Assembly (NCBI GenBank): GCA_900318855.1
Contig: ONMG01000237.1
Span: forward strand, 1-14,877
DNA from: an uncultured Prevotella sp.
Lineage (GTDB): Bacteria > Bacteroidota > Bacteroidia > Bacteroidales > Bacteroidaceae
DNA: 14,877 bases
Direction of reading: 5' to 3'
Positions 1-7,702 of this stretch are shown here, piece after piece. The notes under the pieces were generated by a model. That model was given only the letters and a program-made list of their open reading frames with translations. It did not search any database and had not been told where the DNA came from. Made by a program: the position numbers and the translations under genes. How positions within the stretch are numbered: the stretch's first letter is position 1; each line of letters begins with the position of its first letter.

Positions 1-1184
1 CCCTCACCGAAAAAGATTTCCTGACGAAGCAGATAGACCAGCTCCAGGACCTCGTCCTGGCTGTGGGCCGCCTCCACCATGGACTTGCTTACCGACGTGC
101 CCGAGATGAGGGGGATGTCGACAGGCTGTCTTCGGTCGAGCACCAATCCCGAACGCAACGAGTCGGCCGGCGATGCTGCCACCCGATAGTCACGGCCATT
201 GGGGTAGTGGCGTGAGCCTCCGTTGAAGCGGCCCTCTAAATGGTCGTCGACGTCGTGGAGAATAGGGCGTTTGGCCACGAGCTCCAGCAGCCTCTTCATT
301 TCGTCGCGGGCCTCATCCAGCCGGTTGGCGCACACTAAGGCTTCGGCAATGATGAGGCGGTCCTCCTCGGCTTTGGCAATAGTGACGGGACTCTGATAGG
401 TCGACGTGCGTTGCACATATTTAGGGTCGAGGAAGTCGAGGCGCGGCAGAGGCTGGAACCACGTGCCCCAGATGGCTTCCTGAGCCACGTTGTTGACATT
501 GTTGGCCCCGTCGAAGGTGAGCTGCACGCAGAAGTCATCCGACAGCTGCAAGGCTGCGCGGGCCTCGCTGACAGCCTCGTCAGCCTGACCGAGGCGATAG
601 TAGATGCGGGCCTTCAGCGTGTGAGCAAAAGCCCGGGCCGAGTCGGAGGCTGCATAGCTCAGAACGCTGTCAGCCAGTGTCACGGCCTCGTTGAGATGGG
701 AGCGCCAGCCGACGGGCTCGCCACCGGCTGCATCGGGCAGAGCAGTGAAGAACTCACCGGCCAGAATCTGCGAGAAGGTCTTGGCCGTGAAGAGATCGTA
801 CTTCTCTTTCGTCGTGATGTGGGGGTCGTGGCGTAGTACCGTTCCGAAGGCATAGTCCACAGACTCCCGCAGGTTGCCCACGTAGCGCTGAAGCTGCTTC
901 ACGTCCTCATCATTGGTTTTCAGCTCAGGCACGTCGAAGACGCGGTTCGACCGCGTATAGTTGTTATAGTAGTTGTCGGAGAGTATCTCCATGAGCTGCG
1001 CATAGTCGCCCATGCACTCTGCAAAGTTCTTCCTCACACCGTTCACCCACGTGTGCATGGCATTGGGCTGACCGAGAAAGGTGTCGTCGGTGACATTGGG
1101 GCTCTGCGTGTCGCCCGGCTCAATGAGGCTGCACGATGACAGCGAGAGCACCAGGAAGAAGGAGAAGATAAGAGGTCTCATCAT
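1..1184 (-). CDS. SusD/RagB-family outer-membrane lipoprotein (3' end missing)
   Basis: Partial gene: 394 codons read from the start at 1184 to the left edge without a stop. SusD proteins are surface lipoproteins that cap a SusC channel and bind the glycan to be imported. Seen: a lipoprotein signal peptide with the lipobox LSSC and the acylated Cys at residue 18; a TPR-like helical stretch at about 181-214 (HTLKARIYYRLGQADEAVSE); the family-typical EEDRLIIAEAL near residues 272-282; and close to the edge LRQEIFFGEG, matching the conserved helix before the C-terminal part of SusD, so perhaps 50-100 residues are missing. The start codon overlaps the upstream SusC stop by one base (TGATG), which implies translational coupling. 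A second ATG directly follows the first, so the start is uncertain by one codon. The family call is strong; the ligand cannot be read from sequence. Confidence 0.93.
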   Translation of the reverse strand, partial: MMRPLIFSFFLVLSLSSCSLIEPGDTQSPNVTDDTFLGQPNAMHTWVNGVRKNFAECMGDYAQLMEILSDNYYNNYTRSNRVFDVPELKTNDEDVKQLQRYVGNLRESVDYAFGTVLRHDPHITTKEKYDLFTAKTFSQILAGEFFTALPDAAGGEPVGWRSHLNEAVTLADSVLSYAASDSARAFAHTLKARIYYRLGQADEAVSEARAALQLSDDFCVQLTFDGANNVNNVAQEAIWGTWFQPLPRLDFLDPKYVQRTSTYQSPVTIAKAEEDRLIIAEALVCANRLDEARDEMKRLLELVAKRPILHDVDDHLEGRFNGGSRHYPNGRDYRVAASPADSLRSGLVLDRRQPVDIPLISGTSVSKSMVEAAHSQDEVLELVYLLRQEIFFGE

Positions 1185-3931
1185 CAGAAATCAAGTCTTA
1201 GAGTAACGATATATTGACGGGGAGCACTGAAGGTGGCGTAGTTGATGCCGCCCGTAGCCACGGCACCTTGTTCGAGAGCTCCGGAGACAGTCGCTTCGGG
1301 GTCGCAGTCGGAAGCTGTGATGGCAAAGGGATTGTAGACATTGAAAGCCACATTGACGGTCCTCAACCCCCAGTGGTTGACGCTGAAAGTGTAGTCGGCA
1401 CCGATGTTGCGCACTTTGAGGAAGTCGGCTTTGCTGACAAAATAGTTGGTGAACTTCAGCCACGCAGCGCGCTGGGTGAGCCCTTCGAGGGCCTTGGCGG
1501 GAATGCGGGAGTCAGCGATACCCTTGCGGAAGCGGAACTGCTCGTCGAAGGAGTGAACGTAGGCTCCCGTCTGATAGTCGCCCGTGAGGGTGACGTTCAG
1601 CTGGCGGTACCTGGTTCTGATGCCGAAGTTGCCGTAGAGGGTGGGGAGTGTGGAGCCGAGGTCCTGGTCTGTGAGCACCGTTTGGAGTGTGCCGTCGGCA
1701 TTGAGCACTGCCTTGTTGCCATAGAGATAGCCGATGGGTTTGTCCTGGCTGACGGCGGTCATGATGGTGGCGGGATCGAAGCCTCCGATACGGAAGGTCA
1801 CCTGACCGCCTGTCGACGCCACGCGGTTGTGATTGGTGTTCACCGATGCATGGAGGTTCACCGTCCAGTCGCGGGTGTCGACAGCCGTGAGGCCGAGTGT
1901 CCACTCCATGCCGTGATTGCGGATGTCGCCGACGTTGGCAAGATAGGTTGACGACTGTCCGGAGGAGGGAAGAGTAGGGATGCTGAAGATGGCGTCGAGC
2001 GTGCGCGAATAATAATAGGTGAACCCGATGCTCAAGCGTCCGTGGAGTAGACTGGCTTCGACACCGGCCTCATAGGAGTGCATCTTCTCAGGACCGAGGT
2101 CGGGGTTGCCGTAGGCTCCGAAGACAGCAGCCTGCTGCCCTTGGTAGGAGCTGATGTCGATGGTGCGCTGCCAGGCGAAGGCCGGGGGAAAGTTGCCGGC
2201 TATGCCCGCGTTGGCCCTGAGACGGAGCGAAGTGAGCAGTCCGTTGTGGCGCAGTGGAGCCATGAAAGTCTCGTCGGAGAGAATGTAGGAGAGGCCCACC
2301 TTGGGATAGAACTGCCAGCCCACGTTGTCGCCGAAGGCACTGTTGTAGTCCACCCTCATTCCGAGGTCCACATAATAGCGGTTGAGGAACCCGATGTTGT
2401 CCTGTAGATAGAGTCCGTAGTTGTGCAGATAGCTGAGCCACTCGTCGCCCGTCACCGTACCGGCCCCGCTCATCACCTTCACGCCGTCGCGCACGTTGGT
2501 ACCGTTGAGAAGGGTCTGCTTGTCGTGGGTGTTGAAATACTGGAAGCCGGCTGTAGCCACGTGGCTCATCCAGTCGCCACAGTAGAGGCGGTACTGAGCA
2601 TTGACATCAGCGGTGATGCCGAGGTAGTCGCGGTCGGTATTGAACACTCGCCCCGCGTCGCTGGTGCCCTCGGGCTTTACCTGCGTGTGAATGAGCCATT
2701 CGTTGGTTGTTATCTCCTTGTTCGTGCTGCACCGATAGTCGAGACCGAAGGTAGCCTTCAGACTGAGATTCTTGAGGGGCACGAACCGAAGGGTGTGCGA
2801 CATCTGAAAGCGCTTGATGTTGCTGCGGTTGTACTGTAGCCGTTCGGCCTTGTCAATGAATGCCTTGAGGAACCCAAATTCGGTTGCGTCCATGGCGTCG
2901 ATGTCGGCTCCGAAGCTATGCATCGTTCCGTCGGCAGCCGTATAGCGCAGGTCGTTGGCGGCGCTGCACTCCGTGGTCCACAGACCAGTGTAGAGCCCCT
3001 GGTTGCCATTGCGCGTGCGGCGGAAGTCCTGGGAGAGGAAGCCGAAGGAGTTGTCGTAGTCGAGCATCCGGTTCACCTTCAGCCGCGAGCCAAAGCGCAG
3101 CACATAGCGCTTGCTGTCGTTGCCGTCGTGGATGACGGTGCCGGTGTTCTGCCCCATGTGGGCCCCGAAGCTGTAGCCGAACCGCTCGTTGCCTCCGTCG
3201 AAGCCCACACGATAGAGCTGCTCAAATCCCGTCTGGTTGAGCAATTCCTTGGTGCGCTTGAAATGATAGAACTGAGAAGTGGCCTCGTCGATACCGAGCT
3301 GGGTGGAGAAGAAGGCGTGGAAGCGTCCGTCACCGCCCTTGCGGGTGAATATTTGAATGATTCCGTTGGCAGCGTCAGAGCCGTAGAGTGTGGTGGCAGC
3401 GCCGCCCGGCACATATTCTATATGGTCGATGTTCTCAAGGGGGAGGTCACCGATGGACCCCGTGGCGGCGGTCTGTCCCATGGGGAGGTCGGAGGTGGAA
3501 TAGGGCTCAGCACTGTAGCCGTGGTGCGAGGCACTCACATAGGAGCCGGTATTCATGTTGTCCATCCTCACGCCGTCGACATAGATGACCGGAGTGGAGT
3601 TGGCAAAGGCCGACGACAGTCCGCGCGACCGAATGAGGGAGGTGGAACCGGGCTGCGATGTGGTGACGGTAAACTGTACCGCCGGAAGGGCATCCTGCAG
3701 CATGAGCTCGAGCCTGCCCGACGGCACGTTGGCCAAGTCCTTGGCCTGCACCTTCGTGAACGTCGACGACAGCCTGCGCCGCTGAATCTGCGCTCCCTGT
3801 CCGGTTATAATCACTTCGTTGAGGTTGATGGAGTCTTTCACCGTGCCCGGCACCACGTCGTCCTTCTCGTTGCCCGACGCTGCCACGCTTGCCGCAAGGC
3901 ACAGCGCCAGGGGTATCAATCTTCTTACCAT
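1184..3931 (-). CDS. SusC/RagA-family TonB-dependent outer-membrane receptor
   Basis: A 915-residue beta-barrel transporter that would import oligosaccharide across the outer membrane with TonB energy, paired with the SusD protein. Seen: signal peptide at about 1-19; a TonB-box-like NLNEVIITG at 36-44; the plug domain at about 50-200 with the SusC signature region (IRSRGLSSAF, then TPVIYVDGVRMDN at 113-125) and the plug end VPGGAATTLYGSDAANGII at 174-192; a long barrel; and a terminal Phe in LRLDF, as expected for Bam-dependent insertion. Unlike most SusC proteins, which are about 1000 residues or longer, it has no room for the N-terminal carboxypeptidase-regulatory-like beta-sandwich: the TonB box comes about 17 residues after signal cleavage. 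No STN domain is present either, so it should not signal to an anti-sigma factor. It is divergent from the enzyme operon. Substrate is inferred only from neighbours. Confidence 0.95.
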   Translation of the reverse strand: MVRRLIPLALCLAASVAASGNEKDDVVPGTVKDSINLNEVIITGQGAQIQRRRLSSTFTKVQAKDLANVPSGRLELMLQDALPAVQFTVTTSQPGSTSLIRSRGLSSAFANSTPVIYVDGVRMDNMNTGSYVSASHHGYSAEPYSTSDLPMGQTAATGSIGDLPLENIDHIEYVPGGAATTLYGSDAANGIIQIFTRKGGDGRFHAFFSTQLGIDEATSQFYHFKRTKELLNQTGFEQLYRVGFDGGNERFGYSFGAHMGQNTGTVIHDGNDSKRYVLRFGSRLKVNRMLDYDNSFGFLSQDFRRTRNGNQGLYTGLWTTECSAANDLRYTAADGTMHSFGADIDAMDATEFGFLKAFIDKAERLQYNRSNIKRFQMSHTLRFVPLKNLSLKATFGLDYRCSTNKEITTNEWLIHTQVKPEGTSDAGRVFNTDRDYLGITADVNAQYRLYCGDWMSHVATAGFQYFNTHDKQTLLNGTNVRDGVKVMSGAGTVTGDEWLSYLHNYGLYLQDNIGFLNRYYVDLGMRVDYNSAFGDNVGWQFYPKVGLSYILSDETFMAPLRHNGLLTSLRLRANAGIAGNFPPAFAWQRTIDISSYQGQQAAVFGAYGNPDLGPEKMHSYEAGVEASLLHGRLSIGFTYYYSRTLDAIFSIPTLPSSGQSSTYLANVGDIRNHGMEWTLGLTAVDTRDWTVNLHASVNTNHNRVASTGGQVTFRIGGFDPATIMTAVSQDKPIGYLYGNKAVLNADGTLQTVLTDQDLGSTLPTLYGNFGIRTRYRQLNVTLTGDYQTGAYVHSFDEQFRFRKGIADSRIPAKALEGLTQRAAWLKFTNYFVSKADFLKVRNIGADYTFSVNHWGLRTVNVAFNVYNPFAITASDCDPEATVSGALEQGAVATGGINYATFSAPRQYIVTLRLDF

Positions 3932-3988
3932 TGGTTGATAATCTTGTCTATTCTTCTATCCCTTGCTGTCAAGTCACAGCCTCAGCCT

Positions 3989-4005
3989 TCGCTCGGAAAG
4001 AGCGA
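3989..4005 (-). promoter_or_regulatory. Small hairpin in the susC-like leader
   Basis: TCGCTC (3989-3994) and GAGCGA (4000-4005) are perfect complements around a 5-nt loop, 58-74 nt upstream of the SusC start. It would lie in the 5' UTR if transcription starts near the candidate promoter at 4052-4059. It could be a stability or processing element. Short perfect hairpins also arise by chance, so function is unproven. Confidence 0.3.
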
Positions 4006-4051
4006 CCGCGAAATGGCTACGACGTGCTATTAGCTGATGGACAACACGGTG

Positions 4052-4059
4052 CAAAATTA
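4052..4059 (-). promoter_or_regulatory. Candidate -7 box for the SusC/SusD transcript
   Basis: On the minus strand this reads TAATTTTG, an exact match to the Bacteroidetes -7 consensus TAnnTTTG, and would give a leader of about 110-120 nt before the SusC start. No convincing TTTG or TTG -33 element is present at the expected 19-21 nt upstream, so this is a weak call. It is the only full -7 match I noticed close to the gene. Confidence 0.35.
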
Positions 4060-4453
4060 GTAAAATATTGCTAAACAGCCTTACTATTCCCCGGGAAATA
4101 TCCACCGGCACCATTGTATCCACATTGCTGCCACCGAGGGTTCTTTCGGTTGTGAGCTTTGTTGTCCCCGTACTGCGCTTCTAACGTCGCTTGTGCGGGG
4201 GTAGGCGTGTGCCCCGTTGGAGCACCGACCTTTCAGTTTGCAGCATATTGCTCTTCAGGCCCCGACGCGTTGTGCTGGTCATCTGTTCCCTTTCCCCTTG
4301 AGATTCCGGAGGAGAGTCAAGGAGTTGACATCCCGTTCAGCATCCTTACAGCCGGCATTGATGGTCGCTGCACCACGTCCGCGGCCATTCTATACAGGAA
4401 ATAGGCGCTGACAGGCTTTTTCTCTGCGTATTCAATAAAAAGTTCCCGCTCAA
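4060..4453. other. Divergent intergenic region without recognised gene
   Basis: About 390 nt between the two divergent transcription units. I see no convincing coding frame, tRNA or family RNA. Inverted repeats present: ACCGA/TCGGT around 4133-4150, and CCCCGTAC (4166-4173) with GTGCGGGG (4193-4200). The CGGGG of the second could instead pair with CCCCG at 4212-4216, so two hairpins would be mutually exclusive. GGGAAATATCC at 4093-4103 matches 10 of 11 bases of an arm of the palindrome at 14776-14826. The region is long for simple divergent promoters and may bind a regulator encoded elsewhere. Confidence 0.5.
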
Positions 4454-4485
4454 GTTGCCCGTCAAACGTTTTTTTCTTAACTTTG
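4454..4485 (+). promoter_or_regulatory. Bacteroidetes-type promoter of the enzyme operon
   Basis: GTTG at 4454-4457, a 20-nt spacer and TAACTTTG at 4478-4485. This matches the primary-sigma promoter of Bacteroides (TTG or TTTG at -33, 19-21 nt, TAnnTTTG at -7). Transcription would start at about 4490-4493, giving a leader of about 70 nt before the ATG at 4565. Spacing and both elements agree, so this is the best-supported regulatory site in the window. Confidence 0.78.
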
Positions 4486-4564
4486 CGTTGTTAATTGTTC
4501 ACCGGTCACTTGAAACCATCACATCCTTTTTAAGGGTTACATATAACTAATAACTTAACGAACA

Positions 4565-5857
4565 ATGGATGAAGAACAGACATTAAGCAGAAGAGACTTC
4601 CTCAAGCGCGTCGGCATTGCGGGAGCAGGGCTGCTGGCTGCTACCAGTCCCTGGCTGTCGGCATTCTCCGATGTGGAACACACGGCGAAGGACCGTTGCC
4701 GTCTCGGTATGATAGGCCCTGGCTCCAGAGGTCGCTTCCTGCTGGGCTTCCTTGCGAAGAACCCGAAATGCGAAATCGTGGCACTGGCTGACATCTATCA
4801 GCCGTCGCTTGACGAGGCACTGAAGATAGTGCCGACGGCCAAAACCTACAAAGACTACCACAAACTTCTCGAAGACAAGACCATCGATGGTGTCATCGTG
4901 TCCACTCCGCTAGCCACGCACTGCCAGATAGTGCTCGACGCCTTTGATGCGGGCAAGAACGTCTACTGCGAGAAAACCATCGGCTACGACATGGACGAGT
5001 GTCTAGCCATGTACCGTAAGCACCTCTCCACGGGCCGCATCTTCTTCACCGGCCAGCAGCGGCTCTTCGACCCCCGCTACATCCAGGCCATGGACCTCAT
5101 CCACCGAGGCACCTTCGGCTACATCTCGGCTGTGCATGCCTTCTGGAACCGCAACAATGACTGGCGGCGCGACGTGCCCAAGCCTTCACTCGAGAAATTC
5201 ATCAACTGGCGCCTCTATAAGGCCACCTCGAAGGGTCTCATGACCGAGCTGGCCTGCCATCAGCTGCAGGTGGGCACTTGGGCCCTGGGCATGCTGCCCG
5301 CAAAGGTCATGGGGCACGGTTCCATCAACTACTGGAAGAAGGGTCGCGAGGTCTACGACAACGTCAACCTCATCTATGTGTTCCCCGACGGAAGGAAGAT
5401 GACCTACGGCTCAGATGTGGAAAACAAGTTCTACGGCCTCGAAGAGCAGATACTGGGCTCAAAGGGTACCGTGGAACCGGAGAAGGGAAAATACTACTTT
5501 GAGGATGTCGCTCCTGCTCCCGCCTTCATGCAGATGATAAACGACTGGGAGAACGACATCTTCGGCAATATCCCCTTTGCCGGCACCAGCTGGGCTCCGG
5601 AGACCGCCAACGTGAACAACGGGGAGTATATCCTGGGCAAGCGTCCCGAAATGGATGGTACGTCGCTGCTCACGGAGGCCTTCGTGGAAGCCAACATCAC
5701 GGGCCGACAACCTAAGAACATCGCCGAGGAGGGCTACTACGCCAGCATCCTCTGTCTGTGGGGACACGAGGCTATGGTACGGGGGCAGATTCTCGACTTC
5801 CCGGAGAAATACTATATCGACTACAACGTCTACCATACTAAAGCATCACAGATATGA
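4565..5857 (+). CDS. Tat-exported Gfo/Idh/MocA-family oxidoreductase 1
   Basis: A 430-residue NAD(P)-dependent sugar oxidoreductase probably exported folded with its cofactor. Seen: Tat signal SRRDFLK at 8-14 followed by a hydrophobic stretch (GIAGAGLLAA) to about 33; a Rossmann fold with the nucleotide-binding loop GPGSRG at 51-56; acidic strand end ALADIYQ at 74-79; and a C-terminal substrate domain including ELACHQLQVGTW at 228-239, where H232 sits in the usual active-site His position. The family's EKP motif reads EKT (136-138), keeping Lys137 but losing Pro. Members of this family oxidise sugar C3 hydroxyls in glycosidase-independent cleavage pathways, and the second oxidoreductase and DUF1080 gene downstream fit that role. 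GH109-type glycosidases belong to the same superfamily and cannot be excluded. First gene of the operon; its stop overlaps the next start (ATGA). Confidence 0.92.
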   Translation: MDEEQTLSRRDFLKRVGIAGAGLLAATSPWLSAFSDVEHTAKDRCRLGMIGPGSRGRFLLGFLAKNPKCEIVALADIYQPSLDEALKIVPTAKTYKDYHKLLEDKTIDGVIVSTPLATHCQIVLDAFDAGKNVYCEKTIGYDMDECLAMYRKHLSTGRIFFTGQQRLFDPRYIQAMDLIHRGTFGYISAVHAFWNRNNDWRRDVPKPSLEKFINWRLYKATSKGLMTELACHQLQVGTWALGMLPAKVMGHGSINYWKKGREVYDNVNLIYVFPDGRKMTYGSDVENKFYGLEEQILGSKGTVEPEKGKYYFEDVAPAPAFMQMINDWENDIFGNIPFAGTSWAPETANVNNGEYILGKRPEMDGTSLLTEAFVEANITGRQPKNIAEEGYYASILCLWGHEAMVRGQILDFPEKYYIDYNVYHTKASQI

Positions 5858-6105
5858 AAGACATCACCATCTCGGCCCGGCGGCAGAAGCACGAGCTCAA
5901 GACGTGGCTCGTTTGCTTCGCCATTGCCTTCGCGCTCAACGTCTACGCCGTCATCGCCTACGAGAGTCCCGCCACGGAGCTCCTCACCTCGCTCCTCTAC
6001 GTACTGTGCTTCTCGCTCGTGCTCTATGCAGCGTGGAGCTGTCTGCGCATCATCGGATATTTCGTATTCAAGAACATTAAACATAATAACAAGAAACAAC
6101 TATGA
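5854..6105 (+). CDS. Small two-helix membrane protein between the oxidoreductases
   Basis: Unrecognised 83-residue protein. It is real by context: it overlaps the gene before and the gene after by four bases each (ATGA), so it is embedded in a coupled translation unit. Seen: basic N-terminus (ARRQKHELK), hydrophobic helix at about 17-36, a short loop with YESPATEL at 36-43, a second hydrophobic stretch at about 43-71, and a basic tail (FKNIKHNNKKQ). By the positive-inside rule both ends are cytoplasmic and the loop is periplasmic. No enzyme motif, Cys pair or heme ligand set is evident. It could anchor or assist the exported oxidoreductases. Loop residues S38-P39-A40-T41 differ by one residue from the SGAT flavinylation motif used by ApbE. 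That link is speculation. Confidence 0.85.
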   Translation: MKDITISARRQKHELKTWLVCFAIAFALNVYAVIAYESPATELLTSLLYVLCFSLVLYAAWSCLRIIGYFVFKNIKHNNKKQL

Positions 6106-7529
6106 CAACACGCCGACAATTCATCAAGGACATGGGATTGGCAGCCGCCGGACTCTCGTTGGGTTCGACAGGCAGCCTCTTTGCCCACCCCCTGTCATCG
6201 AAAGAACATCAGGAAGCCCGCAAGGACAAAGTGAAGATTGCATATATCGGCATCGGCAACCGTGGCCAACAGGACATCGAGGAGTTTGCCAAGACCGGTC
6301 TCGTGGATGTAGTGGCACTCTGCGATGTTGACCTCGACGGCAAGCAGTGTCAGAAGGCGCTCAGCATGTATCCCAAGGCTAAACGTTTCCGCAACTTCCG
6401 TGAGATGTTCGAGAAATACGGCTCACAGTTCGACGCCGTCTGTGCTGCCGTGCCCGACCACATGCATTTCCCCGTGGCTATGATGGCCCTCGACTATGGC
6501 AAGCATATCTATCTGGAGAAACCCATGTGCCGCACTTTCCACGAAGGCGAGCTTATGATAGCCAACGCTAAGAAGCATCCTAACGTCGTGACGCAGGTAG
6601 GCAACCAGGGCCACTCGGAAGCCAATTACTTCCAGTTCAAGGCATGGAAGGATGCCGGCATCATAAAGGATGTCACAGCCGTCACCGCACACATGAACGA
6701 CCCGCGGCGCTGGCACCACTACGACCCCAACATCATCACCTATCCGCCCGCTCAGCCCGTCCCGCAGGATATGGACTGGAACACGTGGCTCGGTGCATGC
6801 CAGTATCACACCTTCAGCGACAAGTACCATCAAGGCAACTGGCGCTGCTGGTACGACTTCGGTATGGGTGCGCTCGGCGACTGGGGTGCTCACATCCTCG
6901 ACACCATTCACGAATTCCTCAACTTAGGACTGCCCTATGAGGTGACGATGAAGTATGCCAAGGGTCACAATGACTACTTCTATCCTTTCTCCTCTACCAT
7001 CCTCTTCCGCTTTGCGGCCCGTGACGGCATGCCTCCCTGCGACATAACGTGGTATGACGGTATCGACAACCTTCCTCCATTGCCTGCCAACTTCGGCAGT
7101 GACACGAAGACAGCCGACATCCCGACCACTAATCAGGGTGAGCGTAAACCCGTGAAGCTCAATCCGGGTAAAATCATCTATAGCCGCGACCTCACCTTCA
7201 AGGGCGGCAGCCATGGCTCCACACTCTCCATACTGCCCTCAGAAAAGGCCGAGGAGGTGAAGAAGCATCTGCCCGAGGTGCCCAAGAGCCCCTCCAACCA
7301 CTACGTGAACTTCCTGCGTGCCATCCAAGGCACGGAGAAGGCCCGCTCGCCCTTCGAGATTAACGGTGTGCTGAGTGAGGTGTTCTGCCTCGGCGTCATC
7401 GCCCAGCGCCTCAACACGCAGCTCTTCTTCGATCCCCGCACCAAGCAGTTCACCAACAACGACTTTGCCAACGCGCTCCTCGTGGGACAGCCGCCGCGCA
7501 AGGGCTGGGAGGACTTCTATAAGATTTGA
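6102..7529 (+). CDS. Tat-exported Gfo/Idh/MocA-family oxidoreductase 2
   Basis: A 475-residue paralogue-like partner of oxidoreductase 1. Seen: Tat signal TTRRQFIKD at 2-10 with hydrophobic segment LAAAGLSLGS at 13-22; Rossmann loop GIGNRG at 50-55; ALCDVD at 72-77 closing the cofactor site; the canonical EKP at 139-141, carrying the catalytic Lys140; and a substrate domain with GNQGHSE at 168-173 and GDWGAHILD at 259-267, where D260 and H264 are likely active-site residues. It differs clearly from oxidoreductase 1 in length and in the EKP motif (EKP against EKT), so the two probably act on different substrates or run opposite redox steps, for example oxidation of the glycoside and later reduction of the free 3-keto sugar. 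Start chosen at the ATG overlapping the previous stop; the Tat motif follows immediately. Confidence 0.94.
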   Translation: MTTRRQFIKDMGLAAAGLSLGSTGSLFAHPLSSKEHQEARKDKVKIAYIGIGNRGQQDIEEFAKTGLVDVVALCDVDLDGKQCQKALSMYPKAKRFRNFREMFEKYGSQFDAVCAAVPDHMHFPVAMMALDYGKHIYLEKPMCRTFHEGELMIANAKKHPNVVTQVGNQGHSEANYFQFKAWKDAGIIKDVTAVTAHMNDPRRWHHYDPNIITYPPAQPVPQDMDWNTWLGACQYHTFSDKYHQGNWRCWYDFGMGALGDWGAHILDTIHEFLNLGLPYEVTMKYAKGHNDYFYPFSSTILFRFAARDGMPPCDITWYDGIDNLPPLPANFGSDTKTADIPTTNQGERKPVKLNPGKIIYSRDLTFKGGSHGSTLSILPSEKAEEVKKHLPEVPKSPSNHYVNFLRAIQGTEKARSPFEINGVLSEVFCLGVIAQRLNTQLFFDPRTKQFTNNDFANALLVGQPPRKGWEDFYKI

Positions 7530-7702
7530 TGTCTTCCGGGAGCCGCTCTCGGCAGTGCGCCGTTCCCCGGTCTTCAGCCGGCATCGTCGAAGTCGATGCA
7601 GAGCCGTCTGCTGCAGTCTCAGCGGATCGCGGCAGAGGCTTGATGGGGCGGACAACTTTCACATTAATTATAGAAATAAAAGACAATCGTATAGCTATTC
7701 TT
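7530..7702 (+). other. Structured leader before the DUF1080 gene
   Basis: 173 nt between oxidoreductase 2 and the DUF1080 start, the largest gap in the operon. Its first 110 nt are GC-rich and contain inverted repeats: CCGGG (7537-7541) against CCCGG near 7566-7570; GCATCG (7581-7586) with CGATGC (7594-7599); and a long bulged hairpin of 7603-7614 with 7629-7639 (GCCgTCTGCTGC against GCGGCAGAGGC). The last 60 nt are A/T-rich, as usual just before a Bacteroidetes start. I see no T-tract terminator and no TAnnTTTG promoter here. A processing or differential-stability element is plausible. The frame of the next gene happens to be open through this stretch. Confidence 0.4.

Noticed and set aside
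2918..4033. 371-codon plus-strand open frame
   Set aside because: Antisense to the SusC gene; its protein has no family features and it is a composition-driven shadow in GC-rich sequence.
4326..4354. TTGACA followed by a TACAG-like -10, resembling an E. coli sigma70 promoter
   Set aside because: Bacteroidetes primary sigma uses TTTG and TAnnTTTG; a good match of that kind is present downstream at 4454-4485.
4159..4404. 81-codon open frame in the divergent intergenic region
   Set aside because: No recognisable domain, Cys/Pro-rich odd composition, no promoter or coupling, and it ends before the operon promoter.
4565..5857. GH109 alpha-N-acetylgalactosaminidase for oxidoreductase 1
   Set aside because: GH109 shares the Tat signal and GxGxRG loop, but superfamily resemblance alone cannot distinguish it; the neighbouring second oxidoreductase and DUF1080 favour the 3-keto pathway. 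Kept only as an alternative.
7526..7702. N-terminal extension of the DUF1080 protein from an upstream start overlapping the previous stop
   Set aside because: It would place a normal signal peptide at residue 60; the Arg/Ser-rich extension looks non-coding and overlaps inverted repeats.
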